From Candidatus Tidjanibacter gallistercoris (GTDB lineage: Bacteria > Bacteroidota > Bacteroidia > Bacteroidales > Rikenellaceae): DNA of 64,000 nt. A program made the translations under genes and the position numbers. This document shows positions 1 through 7,809 of this stretch, piece by piece. Position 1 is the stretch's first letter. Every line of letters begins with the position of its first letter. The DNA is taken from contig DXFY01000014.1 in the NCBI GenBank assembly GCA_019114205.1, positions 1 through 64,000 of the forward strand, given 5' to 3'. The notes beneath the pieces were generated by a model. It had not been told where the DNA came from and searched no databases. It saw nothing but the letters and a program-made list of their open reading frames with translations.

Positions 1-1125
1 TCGCTGACGTTCGAAGCGGAGGGAGCTGCGGCACAGACGGTGAAGGTAACCGCCACCGGTTCGGGAATTACCTGGAGCGCTGCGGTAGAAGATGCGGCGA
101 AGGAGTGGATAACCCTCTCCGCCACCGAAGGGGCCGAGGGTGAAACAACGTTGAGTATTACAGTATCCGATAATCCGGAGACGGCGGAACGTTCGGCGAA
201 CATCGTACTGACACCGGGTGAGGAGACGGTGGGACAGAAAGCCATCCGGGTAACGCAGGAGGCGAAAGTCCTGCCCCCGTCCTTCTCCATGACCTACAAC
301 GGAGAAGAGCTGCCCGAAGAAGGGTTTGTATTCGACTACATGGGACGCGGCGACAGCTATGCGATAGACGTCACGGCCGTAAATATCGAATGGGACGTGA
401 AGACCGTCTATGACGAGGGCGCTTCCGGCTGGCTGACGGCGGACGCCTACAAAAGCGATGATGTGAACCGCATCAACATGCGTATAGACAACAGCCGGAA
501 TGAGTCGCCCGAACCGCGCACGGCCCGCGTGGTCGTAACCACCGATGCCGAGGGAATCGGGCCGTTCGAGATACCGGTCGTGCAGGAAGGCAAGCCTGAA
601 TTCCTCAGTACGCTTGAAGAAGACCTCGATTTCGGCAAACTGACCAACGGGTATGTCCTTGTTTATCCGAACAACGAGAACCGCAACGAACCGGTAACCC
701 GTTGGGACCTTCGTTTCTGGAACGACGGCATCGAATATCAAAATGCAGCACAGCCGTACAGTGGGACGGGCGACCGGTTGAATCTTTATCTGTACACCGA
801 CCCGATAACCGCCAACGACGACAACGAATATTACCTGCCGGACGGTACCTATACGGTTGTTGCGTATGCAGAGGGGGAGCCTGAGTACGAAACGAACGAC
901 ATCGAGTACGGTGTGGAATCGGGAGCGTTCCATTTCCCGTTCGGTAGCTGGTATGTGCGTTTGGAAGACAGCGCCTATACGGACAAGGCCTGCATCCGGA
1001 CGGGTACGGCCGTCGTGAGCCGTAGCGGCGAATCCTATACGATTGTATTCGATTTCGTCAGCGATGCCGGTTACAAGGTCGCCGGTTCGTACGAGGGTAT
1101 TTTCGACCTGCACGTGCAGCCCTGA
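1..1125 (+). CDS. BACON-domain protein, 3' part (5' end outside window)
   Basis: The reading frame is open from the first base, so the true start lies upstream; the GTG at 40 is internal. The first ~85 residues form a BACON-type beta-sandwich, with the typical pattern of a Trp in the WSA segment, then WITLSATEG, then a closing VTQEAK strand. About 280 more residues follow that I do not recognise; they are rich in acidic and aromatic residues and look like one or two further beta domains. BACON domains are common in surface or secreted lipoproteins of Bacteroidetes and often flank carbohydrate- or mucin-binding modules. A signal peptide or lipobox would be in the missing N-terminus. A pair of GC-rich hairpins lies just after the stop. 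The BACON call is firm; the substrate is unknown. Confidence 0.8.
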   Translation, partial: SLTFEAEGAAAQTVKVTATGSGITWSAAVEDAAKEWITLSATEGAEGETTLSITVSDNPETAERSANIVLTPGEETVGQKAIRVTQEAKVLPPSFSMTYNGEELPEEGFVFDYMGRGDSYAIDVTAVNIEWDVKTVYDEGASGWLTADAYKSDDVNRINMRIDNSRNESPEPRTARVVVTTDAEGIGPFEIPVVQEGKPEFLSTLEEDLDFGKLTNGYVLVYPNNENRNEPVTRWDLRFWNDGIEYQNAAQPYSGTGDRLNLYLYTDPITANDDNEYYLPDGTYTVVAYAEGEPEYETNDIEYGVESGAFHFPFGSWYVRLEDSAYTDKACIRTGTAVVSRSGESYTIVFDFVSDAGYKVAGSYEGIFDLHVQP

Positions 1126-1138
1126 CGGGGCGGATGTT

Positions 1139-1194
1139 CCTGCCGGCACCGGCAGGTTTGGTATCCCGGCCGTCTTTTCCGAGAGACGGCCGGG
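1139..1194 (+). terminator. Two consecutive GC-rich hairpins after the BACON gene
   Basis: An inverted repeat at 1139-1156 (CCTGCC/GGCAGG) is followed by TTTG. A perfect 10-bp stem follows at 1165-1174/1185-1194 with a 10-base loop. Neither has a long T tract, so this is a probable rather than a certain terminator for the gene ending at 1125. Confidence 0.45.
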
Positions 1195-1521
1195 TCTCGT
1201 AAAAACTGCGGTCATCGGCGCTTCGAAAACCTTTCCGATGCGTTCCGGCCCTGCGTCCGCGGCGAGGGGAGGGGCAGCATGGAAGTGCCGGTACTTTTAT
1301 TCGGTTTTCCGCATCGGGGATGCGGGGCTGCCCATCCTTTCGTCTTTTTCGCGGAGGGGGCTTTCGGTTAACGCCGCGAGTTGCTGCCGTTGCGGGAGCG
1401 GTTGTTTTTTCGGGATTTGCTTGCTTCGTTCGCCGCTCCCTGCACCGGTTTCGGAGTGCGTCCGGCCGGCGGGAGTTCGCCGGCCCGCACCAGGAAGAGG
1501 GCGGAACGTGAATGCCGCATG

Positions 1522-1554
1522 AAAAGCCCCCCGCCGTTGCCGCGGCAGGGGGCT
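1522..1554 (-). terminator. Rho-independent terminator of the NigD-like gene
   Basis: Read on the minus strand, AGCCCCC (1548-1554) pairs with GGGGGCT (1526-1532), followed by TTTTC. It lies about 25 bases after the stop of the minus-strand gene ending at 1579. Confidence 0.7.
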
Positions 1555-1578
1555 CTCGCCAAATGAACTTGCTCCTGT

Positions 1579-2418
1579 CTAATGCTTCACAAAAGTAGAG
1601 GTATTTTCCGTCGGGTACAGCTCGCCGCCGACGATATAACTTTTGGTCGTGGCGTTCGGCTCGTAGGTGCCCGTATAGTATTTCTCCGTTTCGATGTATT
1701 CTCCGACGCCGTCCTTGCGGTCCATATTGGATTTGAGCCTGATGTCGATGCTGCTCGCTCCTTCCGGAACGAGGTCGGCGATGCGGAACGATGCCAGACC
1801 CGTATCGCTCACCACGTACTGTCCGTTGCCTTCCACTTCTCCCAGGGCATTGTGGCGCAGTTCGAGATAGACGGAGTCGGTCGCCGGGCGCGTGTCGTCC
1901 CACACGAGGTTTATCATGTGTTCCTGTCCGTTCTCGTACCGGAAATATTCGAACCCGATGTTGATGTAGTTGCCGGAGAATGCGGCCGTGACGACGCGGA
2001 TGAGGTCGTGCCCCAGGCTGTCGCTGCGGTGCGGGTCGTCTTCCAGCAGAAAACTCTTGCGGACGATGGGAACCGAATGGATGTTGTTGAACATGATGAC
2101 GCGGATGTCGTAGGCGGTCTGTTGGGGGGTGGAGTAGGGGCTTATGTAATCTCCGTCGCCCGGAAGGATGTTGTATTTGAAATAGACGCGTTCCCCCGTC
2201 TTTATCTCCTTGCTGCCGTTGTATTCCAGTACGCGGAGCAGCACGCGGTCGTCCCGCATGATTTCAAAGTAGCCGTCGTAATCCGTCCGCGTTATCTCCC
2301 CGAAACCGTTGTAGACGATTTCCGCGGGCGGTTCCTGCACCTCCTTGCTGCATGAGGAAAAGAGCGCGCCGGCGAGGAGAACCGCCAGCCCGAATATGTA
2401 TCTTATCGTATTTTTCAT
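1579..2418 (-). CDS. NigD-like lipoprotein
   Basis: A 279-residue exported lipoprotein. The start at 2418 (MKNTIRYIFG) gives a clean lipoprotein signal: basic start, hydrophobic stretch LAVLLAGALFS, then the lipobox Cys in FSSCSKE. A start 10 codons upstream at 2448 is possible but adds a charged stretch before the signal. The mature part resembles the NigD-like family of Bacteroidetes, with an N-terminal OB-like half (FNGFGEITRTDYDGYFEIMRDD region, then GERVYFKYNI) and a C-terminal beta half ending near GELYPTENT. Members are usually anchored in the outer membrane or periplasm; their biochemical role is not established despite the name, which comes from a bacteriocin-linked gene. It is a single gene with its own terminator, convergent with the BACON gene. 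The family call is from overall pattern. Confidence 0.7.
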   Translation of the reverse strand: MKNTIRYIFGLAVLLAGALFSSCSKEVQEPPAEIVYNGFGEITRTDYDGYFEIMRDDRVLLRVLEYNGSKEIKTGERVYFKYNILPGDGDYISPYSTPQQTAYDIRVIMFNNIHSVPIVRKSFLLEDDPHRSDSLGHDLIRVVTAAFSGNYINIGFEYFRYENGQEHMINLVWDDTRPATDSVYLELRHNALGEVEGNGQYVVSDTGLASFRIADLVPEGASSIDIRLKSNMDRKDGVGEYIETEKYYTGTYEPNATTKSYIVGGELYPTENTSTFVKH

Positions 2419-2552
2419 CGTTTCTGCGTCGGCATGATTGCGGAACATGCCGTCCCTGTAAATACGTTGTTTATAGGTATGACGCTAATATATATTATTC
2501 TGTTGCACGGAACATGAAAAAAATCGTTTTTTTTCATCAGGCCGGGCAGCGG

Positions 2553-3902
2553 TCAGATGCCGAACCGGACGCCGACCTTCAACGAAAAACTGGTCGGATG
2601 GACGGTACGGTAGCTCGCCGGCTGGTCTTTCTGTGCGAAATAATAGCTGACGCCCGGTTCTACGTAGAGGCCGACGTGCCGGCTGAAGTCGTAGCTGATG
2701 CCCGCCGCCGCGTTTACCGAAAACTGTATGCCCCGGATATCCCGTACCGTCGATTCCCGGCCGCTGTCGCCCGTGTCGGCGAAGCGCTGCGTCTCGCGCC
2801 ATGCGACCCCCTTTTCCATCATGCCGCCTCCCTGTATGTAGAGTCCGAAGGCCCCCGTGCGGTAGAACGTGTAGGCGAGTCCGACGGGAAGCCCGACGTA
2901 GTGCAGCTCGCGGGTGACGTGCACGGTGCCCGACGAGAGCGACTGGTCCGACGAGGAGTACAGATAGGAGTAGTTGAGCCCCGTTGTCAGGGCGAGGCGG
3001 TCGTTCAGGGGTATCGAAAGCGACAGCCCGACGTTGAGGGGCATCCGGTGCTGGAGCCGTACCTCTTCCGATACGGGGCCTTTGGGGACGCGCAACGGCC
3101 GGCCGTTCTCCTCGTGCAGCCCCGACTGAAGGGTCATGCCTCCGTCGGATGTCTGCTTTACGAGCATGCCCGCCGCTGCCGCCATGTCGGGATTGTGCGT
3201 CACGGCATGGCCGTTCAGCGTGCCGAAGTTGCCCGCATACACCGTACCGGACAGTTGCCGTCCGCGGCGACCGGCCTTGAAATCGTCCGCTGCGACCATC
3301 CGTTCGCGAACCGGTGCGGACGCTCCTGCGCCGGAGGGTGTTCTCCGGTCGTATGCCGTCCGCGGCGGTCTCCTTCTGCCGCGGCCCGGTCGCCGGTCTG
3401 TTCCGGTCGCGTCGCTTTCGCCGGAGACCGCCGCCTCCGTAACGGGACGCGCTTCCGGAACGGGTACGGTCGTCGTCGGAGCGTCGTCCTTCTCCGTGGC
3501 CGGTATGCCCTGTATCGCCGGAACGTCATCGTGCGCCGGCGCATTCCCGCGTGTCGCCTCCGGCGCGGACTTCTGCTCCGGAACGGCGACCGGTGCAGCC
3601 GGTCTGTCGGAGTGTCGGATGCTGCCGTTCGGACGGAGCAGGAGCTGTTCCTGCGCCACTTCGTCGGACGGCAGGGTCGGCCGGGCGAGGCGGAGCACCG
3701 TCAGCATCGCGACGAGGAGGACGGCCGCCGCAATGCCGTACCGGTAGGCGTGCGGCAGGGACCTGCGTCGGCGCGGAAGGGTGTCCGCAGCGCCCGTTTC
3801 GGCAAGCGTGCGTTCGATACGCGTGAAAAGCGCTTCGGGGGGAGGCTCCCTGTAATCCCGCAGGGAGTTTCCTATTTTTCTGTCGAATTCCTTTTCTGTC
3901 AT
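2553..3902 (-). CDS. Sigma-linked membrane-anchored outer-membrane beta-barrel protein
   Basis: A 449-residue protein with unusual topology. The start at 3902 (MTEKEFDRKIG) follows an AAGGA-type site; the frame stays open 43 codons further upstream, but that stretch overlaps the sigma gene. Residues 1-~45 are charged and cytosolic, resembling the N-terminus of anti-sigma proteins. One hydrophobic helix (YGIAAAVLLVAMLTVLRL) follows at about 55-72. Next comes a long Pro/Ala/Arg-rich linker to about 200, then a C-terminal porin-like barrel of alternating strands (TGLNYSYLY, YVGLPVGLAYTF, LYVEPGVSYYF) ending KVGVRFGI, like the outer-membrane barrel_2 family. It follows the ECF sigma gene with a 55-base gap, so it is probably co-transcribed and may regulate it. 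No zinc HxxxCxxC motif is present. Confidence 0.75.
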   Translation of the reverse strand: MTEKEFDRKIGNSLRDYREPPPEALFTRIERTLAETGAADTLPRRRRSLPHAYRYGIAAAVLLVAMLTVLRLARPTLPSDEVAQEQLLLRPNGSIRHSDRPAAPVAVPEQKSAPEATRGNAPAHDDVPAIQGIPATEKDDAPTTTVPVPEARPVTEAAVSGESDATGTDRRPGRGRRRPPRTAYDRRTPSGAGASAPVRERMVAADDFKAGRRGRQLSGTVYAGNFGTLNGHAVTHNPDMAAAAGMLVKQTSDGGMTLQSGLHEENGRPLRVPKGPVSEEVRLQHRMPLNVGLSLSIPLNDRLALTTGLNYSYLYSSSDQSLSSGTVHVTRELHYVGLPVGLAYTFYRTGAFGLYIQGGGMMEKGVAWRETQRFADTGDSGRESTVRDIRGIQFSVNAAAGISYDFSRHVGLYVEPGVSYYFAQKDQPASYRTVHPTSFSLKVGVRFGI

Positions 3903-3957
3903 TTCCTTGTCCTTTCTCTGCGGCGGCCGGCTCCGGTACGGGGCGACCGCGTGCGGT

Positions 3958-4596
3958 TCATCGCTCCGTTCCGTGTCCGCCTCTGCCGCGGACCTTTCTG
4001 TCGGTGCGGAACCTCCGCTCCATAATCTCAATCAGTTTCATCCGTGCCCGCAGGTACTGCGAACGCGTGGTGGCCTCGCTGACACCCATCAGTTCGGCGA
4101 TTTCCGAATAGTCGTACTCTTCGACCGCATGCAGGTTGAAAACCGTGCGGTACCCTTCTGGCAGGGAATCCACGCATTCCTTTATTTCCGCCACCGAAAG
4201 CGCGTCGATGGCCGTCGGAGGTACCGAACCGTTCAGGGCGACCGTTTCCGTATCGAGCGCATTTTCCAGCGGATTGCGGCGGCGGAAGTACGACATGACG
4301 GTATTCACGAAAATGCGTCTGCACCATCCTTCGAACGGGCCGTCGCCCCGCCAGTCGCCGATGCGGGTGTACAGCGTCACGAAACCGTCGTGCAACAGGT
4401 CTTCGGCCGTGGCCGCATCGCTGACATAACGCCTGATGACGCCGTACATCGAGCTGCCGTAACGTACGTACAGTTCGCGGCGAGCGTCCGCGTTCCCCCG
4501 GCGGCAACCCTCTATAATCTCGTCCTGTGTCAAAAACGGTAAGCGATTCGTAAATAAGATGCTTCGCAGGTGCGTTTCGTTGCATCCGTGTAACAA
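3958..4596 (-). CDS. ECF-type RNA polymerase sigma factor
   Basis: Up to 212 residues. Region 2 is clear: RELYVRYGSSMYGVIRRYV, then AEDLLHDGFVTLY and WCRRIFVNTVMSYFRRR, which fits the -10 recognition helix. Region 4 follows with LPEGYRTVFNLHAVEEYDYSEIAELM and the HTH end TTRSQYLRARMKL. No in-frame ATG exists near the N-terminus. TTG at 4596 is chosen because A-rich sequence precedes it; TTG at 4533, giving MTQDEIIEGC, would match typical family N-termini equally well. The next gene on the same strand encodes the beta-barrel partner, which suggests envelope-responsive regulation. It diverges from rpiB. Confidence 0.88.
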   Translation of the reverse strand: MLHGCNETHLRSILFTNRLPFLTQDEIIEGCRRGNADARRELYVRYGSSMYGVIRRYVSDAATAEDLLHDGFVTLYTRIGDWRGDGPFEGWCRRIFVNTVMSYFRRRNPLENALDTETVALNGSVPPTAIDALSVAEIKECVDSLPEGYRTVFNLHAVEEYDYSEIAELMGVSEATTRSQYLRARMKLIEIMERRFRTDRKVRGRGGHGTER

Positions 4597-4689
4597 TTTT
4601 ACGCATTTTTTTCGGCCCGGTCAAATTGCGGATGGCGCATTGGCGAATTTTGTTTAACTTTAAGCCCACAAATACACGCTATTCATATT

Positions 4690-5139
4690 ATGGGGACAAG
4701 GAAAATAGGCATCGCATCGGACCATGCGGGATATGAAATGAAGGAATTTCTGACGGGATACCTCGAAAGCAAAGGGTACGAAGTGTATGATTTCGGAGCT
4801 CCGAGCGCCGAAAGTTTCGACTATCCCGACTCGGCCCATCCGCTCGCTTGCGCGGTCGAGAAAGGGGAGCTCCCCATGGGTATCGCGCTCTGCGGCAGCG
4901 GTAACGGCATTTCCATGACGCTCAACAAGCATCAAGGTATCCGCGCGGCACTGTGCTGGACGCCGGAGCTCGCCGAGCTGGCCCGGAAACACAACGATGC
5001 CAACATCTGTTCGCTTCCTGCGCGTTTCATCGACAATACGCAGGCGATGGCCATCGTGGACGCCTACCTCGGCGCGGAGTTCGAGGGAGGACGCCACCAG
5101 CGCCGGATAGACAAGATACCGTTCACGGGAGCATGCTGA
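4690..5139 (+). CDS. rpiB: Ribose-5-phosphate isomerase B
   Basis: A 149-residue cytosolic enzyme that interconverts ribose 5-phosphate and ribulose 5-phosphate in the non-oxidative pentose phosphate pathway. It has the RpiB hallmarks: SDHAG (residues 10-14) near the N-terminus, the phosphate/active-site loop CGSGNGIS (68-75) with the catalytic Cys 68, and HNDAN (101-105). Length is normal for the family. It starts 93 bases from the divergent sigma gene and is followed after 31 bases by the acyltransferase gene, so the three plus-strand genes may share a transcript. The related LacA/B isomerases are less likely because the gene stands alone, outside any galactose cluster. Confidence 0.95.
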   Translation: MGTRKIGIASDHAGYEMKEFLTGYLESKGYEVYDFGAPSAESFDYPDSAHPLACAVEKGELPMGIALCGSGNGISMTLNKHQGIRAALCWTPELAELARKHNDANICSLPARFIDNTQAMAIVDAYLGAEFEGGRHQRRIDKIPFTGAC

Positions 5140-5170
5140 CCCGCGCGGGGCGTACCCATGACACGACGCG

Positions 5171-5980
5171 ATGAAGGAGATAGACGTATATAAGGTTATC
5201 GAGAGCAAGAATCCGAAGCTGGCGCGGCGGGTACCGCACTTTGTCGTGAACTACCTGCGGCGCACCATCCACGAGCGCGAGGTGAACGAGATTCTAACGA
5301 AGTTCGGCGACCTGGAAGGTATCGAGTTCGTCCGGGCCGCGCTCGGTTGCATGAACGTCCGTTACCATTCGGTGGGCATGGAACGTCTCGACCCGAAGGG
5401 ACGGTACGTATTCGCCTCGAACCATCCCTTCGGGGGCCTCGACGGGCTGATGCTCGCCGACGAGGTGGTGCGTCGTTTCGGTGATGTACGGGTGGTCGTG
5501 AACGACCTGCTGATGCATCTGGAACCCATCCGGGGACTGTTCGTCCCGGTGAACAAGCACGGCAGGCAGAACGGTGCGGGCGTGGAGGCTTTCAACGATG
5601 CCTTCGCATCCGACCTGCCGATTGTGACCTTTCCCGCGGGCCTCTGTTCGCGCCGCCGGCGGGGTGTGGTGCGCGACCTGGAATGGAAACCGAATTTCGT
5701 GAAGAAGGCGGCCGCATACGACCGGGATGTCGTGCCGGTATATTTCGACGGGCAACTGTCCGATTTCTTTTACCGCCTTTCCAACATACGCACGTCGCTG
5801 GGTATCGGAGTAAACATTGAGATGCTGTATCTCGTGGACGAGATGTTCCGTCAGGCGGGCAGCGATTTCGAAATGACAATCGGTGCGCCGATACCTTCCG
5901 CATCGCTGCTGGAGGGGCGCACGCCCCGTCAGGCGGCCGATTATGTCCGGCGGGCCGTCTATGCGCTGAAAAGGGATTGA
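5171..5980 (+). CDS. glsA: Acyltransferase (PlsC-like), probable glycine-lipid O-acyltransferase
   Basis: A 269-residue member of the lysophospholipid acyltransferase superfamily. The catalytic block reads NHPFGGLD (84-91); the spacing between His and Asp is one residue longer than the classical HX4D, as in the hemolysin-like subgroup. A second block, FPAGLCSR (154-161), fits the substrate-binding FPEG motif. The next gene encodes a hemolysin-like GNAT acyltransferase. In Bacteroides such a pair (GlsA and GlsB) makes glycine lipids: GlsB N-acylates glycine with a 3-hydroxy fatty acid and GlsA adds the second acyl chain. The role is inferred from the pairing plus motifs; a general 1-acylglycerol-3-phosphate acyltransferase is the alternative. 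It probably acts at the inner face of the cytoplasmic membrane. Confidence 0.82.
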   Translation: MKEIDVYKVIESKNPKLARRVPHFVVNYLRRTIHEREVNEILTKFGDLEGIEFVRAALGCMNVRYHSVGMERLDPKGRYVFASNHPFGGLDGLMLADEVVRRFGDVRVVVNDLLMHLEPIRGLFVPVNKHGRQNGAGVEAFNDAFASDLPIVTFPAGLCSRRRRGVVRDLEWKPNFVKKAAAYDRDVVPVYFDGQLSDFFYRLSNIRTSLGIGVNIEMLYLVDEMFRQAGSDFEMTIGAPIPSASLLEGRTPRQAADYVRRAVYALKRD

Positions 5981-6071
5981 AGTTCCCTGTACCGGAGGCG
6001 GTTCGTCCGGTTGCGGGGCGATGTTCCGATGCTGCCTGCCGCATTTTTAATCTTAACGATACGAATAGGAT

Positions 6072-7019
6072 ATGGAACCGATAATAGAGGCCGTACCGAG
6101 GGAACTCATAGAGAAGGAGCTCACTGCGGAGCGCCTGCTACGCGCGACCAACAATGCGGGCAATTTCATCTATACGGTGAAGGCCGGCGACGCGCCTAAT
6201 GTCATGCGGGAAATCGGCCGCCTGCGCGAGTTGGCTTTCCGCCAGGCGGGGGGCGGTACGGGGTACGGTGCGGACATAGACGAGCAGGACCTCGCGCCGG
6301 ACGGCTATACGCAGTTGTTCGTATGGGACCCCGTGGCACGCGAAATTCTGGGAGGTTACCGGTACATCATCTCCGATTCCGAGTATCCCCGGCACCTTTC
6401 CACGGAACATTATTTCCGTTTCAGCGACCGGTTCCGCCGGGAGATACTGCCCCATACCATCGAGCTGGGGCGGTCGTTCGTGCAGCCGCGTTACCAGCGC
6501 ACGCGCGATGCGAAGAGTCTGTACGCGCTCGACAATTTGTGGGACGGGCTCGGAGCGCTCATCGTCGAGAATCCCGAAAAGCAGTATTTCTTCGGCAAGG
6601 TGACCATGTACGGACATTACGACAGGGAGGCGCGCAACATCCTCATGTATTTTCTGCACAAGTATTTCCCCGACCGCGACGGGTTGCTCGAACCGCTGTA
6701 TCCCGTGGACATGGAGATAGACGTACCGGCCATGGAGCGCATCTTCACCGGCGGCAACTATGCGGACGATTACCGGACGCTCGTCAATGAGCTGCGCAAG
6801 CGGGACGAATTCATTCCGCCCATGATAAACTCCTATATGAGCCTTTCGCCTTCGATGAAGGTATTCAGTACGGTACACAATCCCGACTTCGGGGAAGTGG
6901 AGGAGACCGGAATCCTCATTCGGATAAAGGACATCTATCCCGAAAAGGTCGAACGCCATACGCGTGGCCTGTTGCAGAAACTCAAGGACAGAATACGTTC
7001 CGTTTCGGGCGGCGAATAA
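6072..7019 (+). CDS. glsB: Hemolysin-like GNAT N-acyltransferase, probable glycine-lipid synthase subunit
   Basis: A 315-residue protein of the OlsB/hemolysin-like acyltransferase type. The fold core is visible: a first motif RELAFRQAGGGTGYGADIDEQDL (about 52-74), then FVWDPVAREILGGYRYI, and the acceptor region ELGRSFVQPRYQ (131-142), the family signature. The C-terminal half (YFPDRDGLLEPL through PPMINSYMSLSPSMKVF) matches long OlsB-like proteins. The predicted reaction transfers a 3-hydroxyacyl group from acyl-ACP to the amino group of glycine. It sits 91 bases after the partner acyltransferase on the same strand. Annotation as ornithine-lipid synthase would be the alternative; in Bacteroidales the glycine-lipid role is known for this pair. 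Confidence 0.83.
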   Translation: MEPIIEAVPRELIEKELTAERLLRATNNAGNFIYTVKAGDAPNVMREIGRLRELAFRQAGGGTGYGADIDEQDLAPDGYTQLFVWDPVAREILGGYRYIISDSEYPRHLSTEHYFRFSDRFRREILPHTIELGRSFVQPRYQRTRDAKSLYALDNLWDGLGALIVENPEKQYFFGKVTMYGHYDREARNILMYFLHKYFPDRDGLLEPLYPVDMEIDVPAMERIFTGGNYADDYRTLVNELRKRDEFIPPMINSYMSLSPSMKVFSTVHNPDFGEVEETGILIRIKDIYPEKVERHTRGLLQKLKDRIRSVSGGE

Positions 7020-7809
7020 GGGCACCGGTTTCGGTACCGGCAGAGGATGTACGATATGTTTCGGGCGGGGCGACATGCGGTCGTTCCGCCCGAAGCGTAC
7101 AGGTGAGCGTTTCCGCCCGGTCCGTACCGCCGACCGTGGGGCGGGGCGTTTTGTTCTTTCGGAACGGTAGTCGCTTTTTCGGCAGACATTAAGAGTAATG
7201 CCGGGATTCTTTTCATCACGTGGCTTCGGCATATTTTCTAGAACGGATGGTGAGGCGGAATGTTGGGTAAGGCGATTGGTTTGCGAAACGAAGCGTATCT
7301 TGAAAATGAGCAGGGTGCGTTATTTGAAGCGGGGGCTTTTTGGATGCAGATGTCAGGTCGTGTGCGGGCGGGTTGCGGGGGGATGCCGTTCATGTTTCCC
7401 GGAACTACGGTCGAACGGGTGTCGTGTGTCAGGCGACGGTCGACGGTCTGTGCGTATAACGGGCCTGTATCGGGGCATGGAGTTCCCTTGCGGCGGATGG
7501 TGTAGGGTGCGGTGCGAAGAGCATGACGGGGAGGAGGTTGTGAAGGAGGCGGAGCTGTCGGGGGGCAGGCACTCCGAGGCGACAAGGGTTTCTGCACGGA
7601 GGTGCTTTCGGCTGGTTTTCGATACATGTGATTCGCACGGCTTTTTCTAATGCAGGGTATTCGCCGTGCGATGAGGCGCGTCTGCTTGGATACGCCAAGC
7701 GGCGAATAGGGCGCAGCACCGCCTGCGGAGAACGATTATCGCTGCCATGGCGGTGCTGTGCCTTGTTGTCCGGAGCTGAAAGACAGCCGGATGGAGGTAC
7801 GTTCGCAGA
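7020..7809. other. Geneless junction between glsB and the accessory island
   Basis: About 790 bases without a credible gene. Open frames exist on both strands (for example 7198-7650 plus and 7429-7719 minus), but their products are rich in Arg, Cys and Pro with no family resemblance. No clear terminator with a T tract was found for either flanking gene. The plus strand is markedly G/T-rich from about 7250 to 7640. Confidence 0.5.

Larger units (their letters stand above)
1126..1578. other. Intergenic region between convergent genes
   Basis: This gap holds the hairpins at 1139-1194 and the terminator at 1522-1554. Between about 1200 and 1520 I see no gene with protein-like composition on either strand; the short open frames there are arginine- and proline-rich. 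Confidence 0.6.

Noticed and set aside
7198-7650. A 150-codon plus-strand frame after glsB
   Set aside because: It is Cys/Arg/Gly-rich with no motif; a frame like this is expected in G/T-rich non-coding DNA.
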